From assembly GCA_964423745.1 (NCBI GenBank), contig CAYRGG010000012.1:1-64000 (forward strand): a DNA stretch of 64,000 nucleotides, read 5' to 3'. The translations under genes and the position numbers were made by a program. The stretch's first letter is position 1; every line of letters begins with the position of its first letter. Below the pieces are notes generated by a model, which was not told the origin of the DNA, made no database searches, and worked only from the letters and a program-made list of their open reading frames with translations. The stretch comes from CAYRGG01 sp964423745. GTDB taxonomy: Bacteria > Pseudomonadota > Gammaproteobacteria > Competibacterales > Competibacteraceae. Below, piece by piece: positions 60,907 through 64,000 of this stretch.

Positions 60907-62393
60907 GGAGCGCCTCCCAGAAGACTCACAGCGGCCTGTTTAGCGACACCGGCACTGAGGGAGGAGTCTATGCCAAAATAAAGATTACCCAGGGCAAGGG
61001 CCCAAGTGGGGATAAGCAGCGCCAGGGGGGCTTCGGAAACCGGCGCTAAACCATCGGGCCGAGGTCGAAAGTAAGCTATTTCCACCACGCGCCAGACATA
61101 AATGACAGCGAATATAGACGTCATCAATACCAACACAGCCACGGGCCACCAACCCCGTTCCAAGGCGCCTAAAATGAGATACCACTTACTGATAAAGCCT
61201 GCTGTCAGGGGTACGCCGATGAGGCTCAATCCACCGATGACAAAAGCCGCCATGGTCCAGGGCATGGCCCAGCCTAAACCGGCGAGGCGGTCGATTTCAG
61301 GAGAACCCACTCGAAACGACATGGCGCCCAAGGCAAGAAACAAGGTGCCTTTTATCAACGCATGATTAAACAAATGCACAATACCCGCGGTGAGACCGGT
61401 CACCGAAACTAAGCTGATACCTAATACCATGTAGCCGATTTGAGCCACGCTGGAGTAGGCGAGTATGCGTTTGACGTTGCTTTGGAAAATAGCCACCACC
61501 GAAGCGCTAAAGATACCTACCAATGCCAGCGGCATTAAAACCAGATCAAGCCGCATGGTTTGAAACGAAAACTCAGCGCCGAAGATGGTAAAAAAGGTTC
61601 TTAACATCAAATAGATAGCCACCTTAGTGGCGGTCGCAGCCAGAAAAGCCGTGACCACCGATGGACTATAAGTGTAGGCATTAGGTAACCAAAGATGGAG
61701 GGGAAACAGCGCCAATTTCAAGCCAAGCCCCACGGTCAGGAAAGCAAAGGCGACGCGGATTGTGCGGGTATCCGCCACAGCCGGCAGACGCTGGTGTAAA
61801 TCCGCCATATTCAGGGTACCGGTCATCACATACATAAATCCGATACCGATTAAAATAAAGGTAGCGCCGATGGTGCCCATAATTAGGTACTGATAAGCGG
61901 CTGTCAGAGCCCGCCGATCCCGGCCGACGCTGATCAAGGCATAGCTGGATAAGGATGAAATTTCCAAAAACACAAACACATTGAAGGCGTCCCCGGTGAT
62001 GGTCATACCCAGCAAACCGGTCAAACACAATAGGTAGGCGGTATAAAACCAAGGCCGTTTGTTGGCGGGAAGCTGGATACGAAAATCTACGATAAGCCGA
62101 CTAAAGGTGATGACCACAGCGCCAATGGTAGCGACGATCAATAACATATAGGCATTGATATAATCCACCCGATATTCAATACCCCAGGGGGGCGCCCACC
62201 CACCCATTTCGTAAGAGATAGCCCTAGCTGTCGTCAAAACCTCAGAAAACAAGGCCACGGCAATAAACCAAGCAACCCAACTCGCCGTCATCGCTAGCCA
62301 CCAGGCGGGTAGGCTACGGCGCAATAAGGCGCAAAGGGGAGCTGCCAGGAGCGGGATGACCACCTGGAGCGCGGGTAAATGGGTTGTTATCAC
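60903..62393 (-). CDS. mrpD: Na+/H+ antiporter subunit D (MrpD/MnhD)
   Basis: A 496-residue membrane protein with LLGMTITGDAFNVFVFLEISSLSSYALISVGRDRRAL (TM5 Glu), LGLKLALFPLHLWLPNAYTYSPSVVTAFLAATATKVAIYLMLR (TM7 Lys) and FQSNVKRILAYSSVAQIGYMVLG, then LFNHALIKGTLFLALGAM. These match MnhD of multi-subunit sodium antiporters. Start and stop overlap with both neighbours by 4 bp. In this operon it likely exchanges Na+ for H+ together with the other subunits. Confidence 0.94.
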   Translation of the reverse strand: MITTHLPALQVVIPLLAAPLCALLRRSLPAWWLAMTASWVAWFIAVALFSEVLTTARAISYEMGGWAPPWGIEYRVDYINAYMLLIVATIGAVVITFSRLIVDFRIQLPANKRPWFYTAYLLCLTGLLGMTITGDAFNVFVFLEISSLSSYALISVGRDRRALTAAYQYLIMGTIGATFILIGIGFMYVMTGTLNMADLHQRLPAVADTRTIRVAFAFLTVGLGLKLALFPLHLWLPNAYTYSPSVVTAFLAATATKVAIYLMLRTFFTIFGAEFSFQTMRLDLVLMPLALVGIFSASVVAIFQSNVKRILAYSSVAQIGYMVLGISLVSVTGLTAGIVHLFNHALIKGTLFLALGAMSFRVGSPEIDRLAGLGWAMPWTMAAFVIGGLSLIGVPLTAGFISKWYLILGALERGWWPVAVLVLMTSIFAVIYVWRVVEIAYFRPRPDGLAPVSEAPLALLIPTWALALGNLYFGIDSSLSAGVAKQAAVSLLGGAP

Positions 62394-62749
62394 AAGGCTT
62401 CTTCTTCTTCTTGACTGTGAATTTCGTCTTCTTCAATGGTGCCGTAGGCTTCGTTAATACGCACCACCAAGGCCAGCCCTAAGGCCGTGGTGGCGATACC
62501 CACCACAATGGCGGTGAGAATGAGCACATGGGGCAGAGGATTACTGTATTTTTCAATACCTTCGGCTAAGATGGGAGCGCTACCGCCGGTTACTTTGCCC
62601 ATGCTGATATACAAAATAAACACCGAGGTTTGAAAGATGGTTAAGCCCACCAGCCGTTTCACCAGATTGCCGCAGGAAATCACGATATAAAAACCGGTCA
62701 TCATCAACACAATGACGATCCAATAATTATAAAGCCCTAACACCGCCAC
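62390..62749 (-). CDS. mrpC: Na+/H+ antiporter subunit C (MrpC/MnhC)
   Basis: A 119-residue protein with three helices, related to NuoK: GFYIVISCGNLVKRLVGLTIFQTSVFILYISMG and NPLPHVLILTAIVVGIATTALGLALVVRI. The conserved Pro-His at PLPHVLILTAIVVG is characteristic of MrpC. It overlaps mrpD by 4 bp and is 3 bp after the mrpB-like gene. The C-terminus ends in EEDEIHSQEEEEAL, an unusually acidic cytoplasmic tail. Confidence 0.93.
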   Translation of the reverse strand: MAVLGLYNYWIVIVLMMTGFYIVISCGNLVKRLVGLTIFQTSVFILYISMGKVTGGSAPILAEGIEKYSNPLPHVLILTAIVVGIATTALGLALVVRINEAYGTIEEDEIHSQEEEEAL

Positions 62750-62752
62750 CGT

Positions 62753-63172
62753 TCACCGCCCCCGCCAGGCAAAGGTGAAAAAGACCGTGGTCATCACCGA
62801 GGCAACGGTGATGCCCACGCCTAACTCCACCAGTAAGATACCCAGATGTTGACCATGCACTGGATCGTGATGATCTAGTGCCCCGTAGTCGAGAAAATTG
62901 CCACCCAAGAACATACTCGCCACACCGACGCTGGCATAGAGTAAAACACCCGTTGAAATACCTAAACGTAACAACCAGGGAGGAAAAATTTTTCGTGCGT
63001 TATGCAACCCGTAGGTCAGAGAATACAAAATGATGGCAGCACTAAAAATCACCCCAGCCTGAAAGCCGCCACCCGGTCCAAAATCTCCGTGAAACTGTAC
63101 ATACAAGGCAAACACCAAAATCAGAGGTACAATCAATTTGGTAGCAACCCGAGGAATAGAATAGTGTTTCAT
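62753..63172 (-). CDS. mrpB: Na+/H+ antiporter subunit B (MrpB/MnhB)
   Basis: A 139-residue membrane protein with the MnhB signature: VALFALYVQFHGDFGPGGGFQAGVIFSAAIIL in the first helices (seen as ILVFALYVQFHGDFGPGGGF) and LLRLGISTGVLLYASVGVASMFLGG, then VELGVGITVASVMTTVFFTF. Overlaps the upstream gene by 4 bp. It is a core subunit of the antiporter. Confidence 0.94.
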   Translation of the reverse strand: MKHYSIPRVATKLIVPLILVFALYVQFHGDFGPGGGFQAGVIFSAAIILYSLTYGLHNARKIFPPWLLRLGISTGVLLYASVGVASMFLGGNFLDYGALDHHDPVHGQHLGILLVELGVGITVASVMTTVFFTFAWRGR

Positions 63173-63714
63173 GAATCATCGTCCTCATCAGAACGGTAGC
63201 GACCACCGATCAAAATCAACACACCGATAGCCGCGGTGAATACAACCACGGTTTCCCCAAGGGTGTCATAACCGCGATAACTGGCCAAAACCGAGGTAAC
63301 GATGTTAGGAATACCAACTTCCTGTTGCGATTCCTCGATATAACGGGGCGCTACATGCTGATGAATAGGATCAGCAGGATCCCCCACGGGAGGAAGGTCA
63401 AAGGTACCATAGACTAGAGCCGCGCCGGTCACCAACACCACCACTAACGGTAACAAAGGATTACGCACCGGGGGTTTCTCGTGGCTGGTGGTCAAAGCCA
63501 AGGTGCTCAACATAAAGACTGTGGAAACACCCGCACCCACTGCAGCTTCTGTAAAAGCCACATCCACTGCGTCCAGCACCACAAAAATACCCGCCGACAG
63601 TAGGCTGTAAATACCGCTTAACATGGCGACGGCAAACAGATCCCGTAACTTGATAAGGGCTACCGCTGTGACAACCAACAAACCCAATAAAAAAACATCA
63701 ATGACAATTTCAAT
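63169..63714 (-). CDS. DUF4040 / MnhB-N-like antiporter subunit, probable ATT start
   Basis: About 182 residues. The family N-terminus (IEIVIDVFLLGLLVVTAVALIKLRDLFAVAMLSGIYSLLSA) extends upstream of the first usual start (TTG at 63687) to an ATT at 63714 preceded by AAGGA at eight bases. No ATG, GTG or TTG gives this N-terminus, so a rare ATT start or an alternative is likely. DUF4040 (MbhD/MrpA C-terminal type) helices with AAVGAGVSTVFMLSTLALT follow, and the C-terminal part DTLGETVVVFTAAIGVLILIGG resembles MbhE. Sequencing error is the alternative explanation. Confidence 0.85.
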   Translation of the reverse strand: MEIVIDVFLLGLLVVTAVALIKLRDLFAVAMLSGIYSLLSAGIFVVLDAVDVAFTEAAVGAGVSTVFMLSTLALTTSHEKPPVRNPLLPLVVVLVTGAALVYGTFDLPPVGDPADPIHQHVAPRYIEESQQEVGIPNIVTSVLASYRGYDTLGETVVVFTAAIGVLILIGGRYRSDEDDDS

Positions 63715-63733
63715 AGCGGCGATTCCTTATGGA

Positions 63734-64000
63734 TTATTTATTGATAATAGATGGTTCCGAATAGGTTAGCGGTTCTGGATTCTCTGGATCAGAAAGGGCA
63801 GCTTTTACCAGTGAATGGGTAGAAGTGGGACTGGTAAGCCATAAAAACAGCAAAATTAATATGAGTTTAATGGTTACTTGGGTCCAACCCCCTTGAAACA
63901 TCAATCCGATAAGAATCAATCCCGCACCCAGCGTATCGATGATGCCCGCCGCATGTAAACGGGTATAAAAATCTGGCATGCGTAGCAGGCCCGCACTCCC
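63734..64000 (-). CDS. mrpG: Antiporter subunit G (MrpG/MnhG), 5' end outside window
   Basis: Only the C-terminal part is present: the frame continues past 63979 (codons GSAGLLR before MPDFYTRLHAAGIIDTLGAGLILIGL) to the right edge. The block RMPDFYTRLHAAGIIDTLGAGLIL is the MnhG signature (PDxYTRLHA). The first gene visible in this operon; MrpE and MrpF probably lie beyond the edge. The visible frame ends 19 bp before the next start. Confidence 0.92.
   Translation of the reverse strand, partial: GSAGLLRMPDFYTRLHAAGIIDTLGAGLILIGLMFQGGWTQVTIKLILILLFLWLTSPTSTHSLVKAALSDPENPEPLTYSEPSIINK

Overview
The window reads as the chromosome of a free-living, motile, Gram-negative gammaproteobacterium with about 50% GC. 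A moderately salt-adapted or sodium-cycling lifestyle is suggested by a Na+-type N-ATPase operon and a multi-subunit Mrp-like cation/proton antiporter locus. TAXI-type TRAP binding proteins, large chemoreceptors, Uma2 nucleases and dispersed palindromic repeats fit a marine or hypersaline sulfur or nitrogen oxidiser of the Chromatiales type. The genus cannot be fixed from the sequence.

Layout. 0-10 kb: two chemoreceptors (one cut by the window edge), an AidB-like acyl-CoA dehydrogenase that lacks its catalytic C-terminal domain, a Gfo/Idh oxidoreductase, a pair of small-molecule glycosyltransferases (TIGR04282/TIGR04283 type) and an Aer-like PAS chemoreceptor. 9.9-11.7 kb: tRNA-Ala(CGC), tRNA-Arg(CCT) with a duplicated 3' half flanking a palindromic repeat, and two tandem Uma2 genes. 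11.7-18.1 kb: an oligopeptide ABC transporter (oppA, then oppBCDF) split by a reverse-strand exoD. 18.1-22.2 kb: a VapBC/FitAB-type toxin-antitoxin pair, a two-component system and a divergent Spy/CpxP-like periplasmic protein. 22.4-30.2 kb: the N-ATPase operon atpD-C-Q-B-E-F-A-G, with atpR missing and atpF carrying a tandem duplication of its C-terminal domain. 30-42 kb: mixed single genes (GFA enzyme, HxlR regulator with a divergent thioredoxin-like gene, decayed toxin-antitoxin, GH77 glucanotransferase, MFS transporter, double-FHA protein, crotonase, two divergent TAXI binding proteins). 42-57 kb: the most unusual region. 57.4-64 kb: the Mrp-like antiporter operon, running off the right edge.

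The 45.3-56.9 kb minus-strand operon combines, in transcription order, a DUF1611-like P-loop protein, a type I secretion ABC exporter and its HlyD-type adaptor, a free-standing Mur-ligase middle domain with an altered P-loop, an alpha/beta hydrolase, an exported cyanophycinase-family serine peptidase, and a 1429-residue AT-rich fusion of an aminoacyltransferase-like GNAT domain with a cyanophycin-synthetase-like ATP-grasp and degenerate Mur modules. A CapA/PgsA-type metallophosphatase and a secreted hydrolase with a lamin-tail domain converge on it. I infer a pathway that makes, trims and exports a cyanophycin-like or poly-amino-acid-like product. This is the best candidate for an undescribed system here; its product is unknown.

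Mobile DNA shows as at least five related 105-135 bp palindromic elements (one supplying the last codons of atpF), a second related palindrome near 42 kb, a cluster of hairpins where atpR should be, and the att-like duplication at tRNA-Arg. No integrase, transposase, rRNA or CRISPR array was found.
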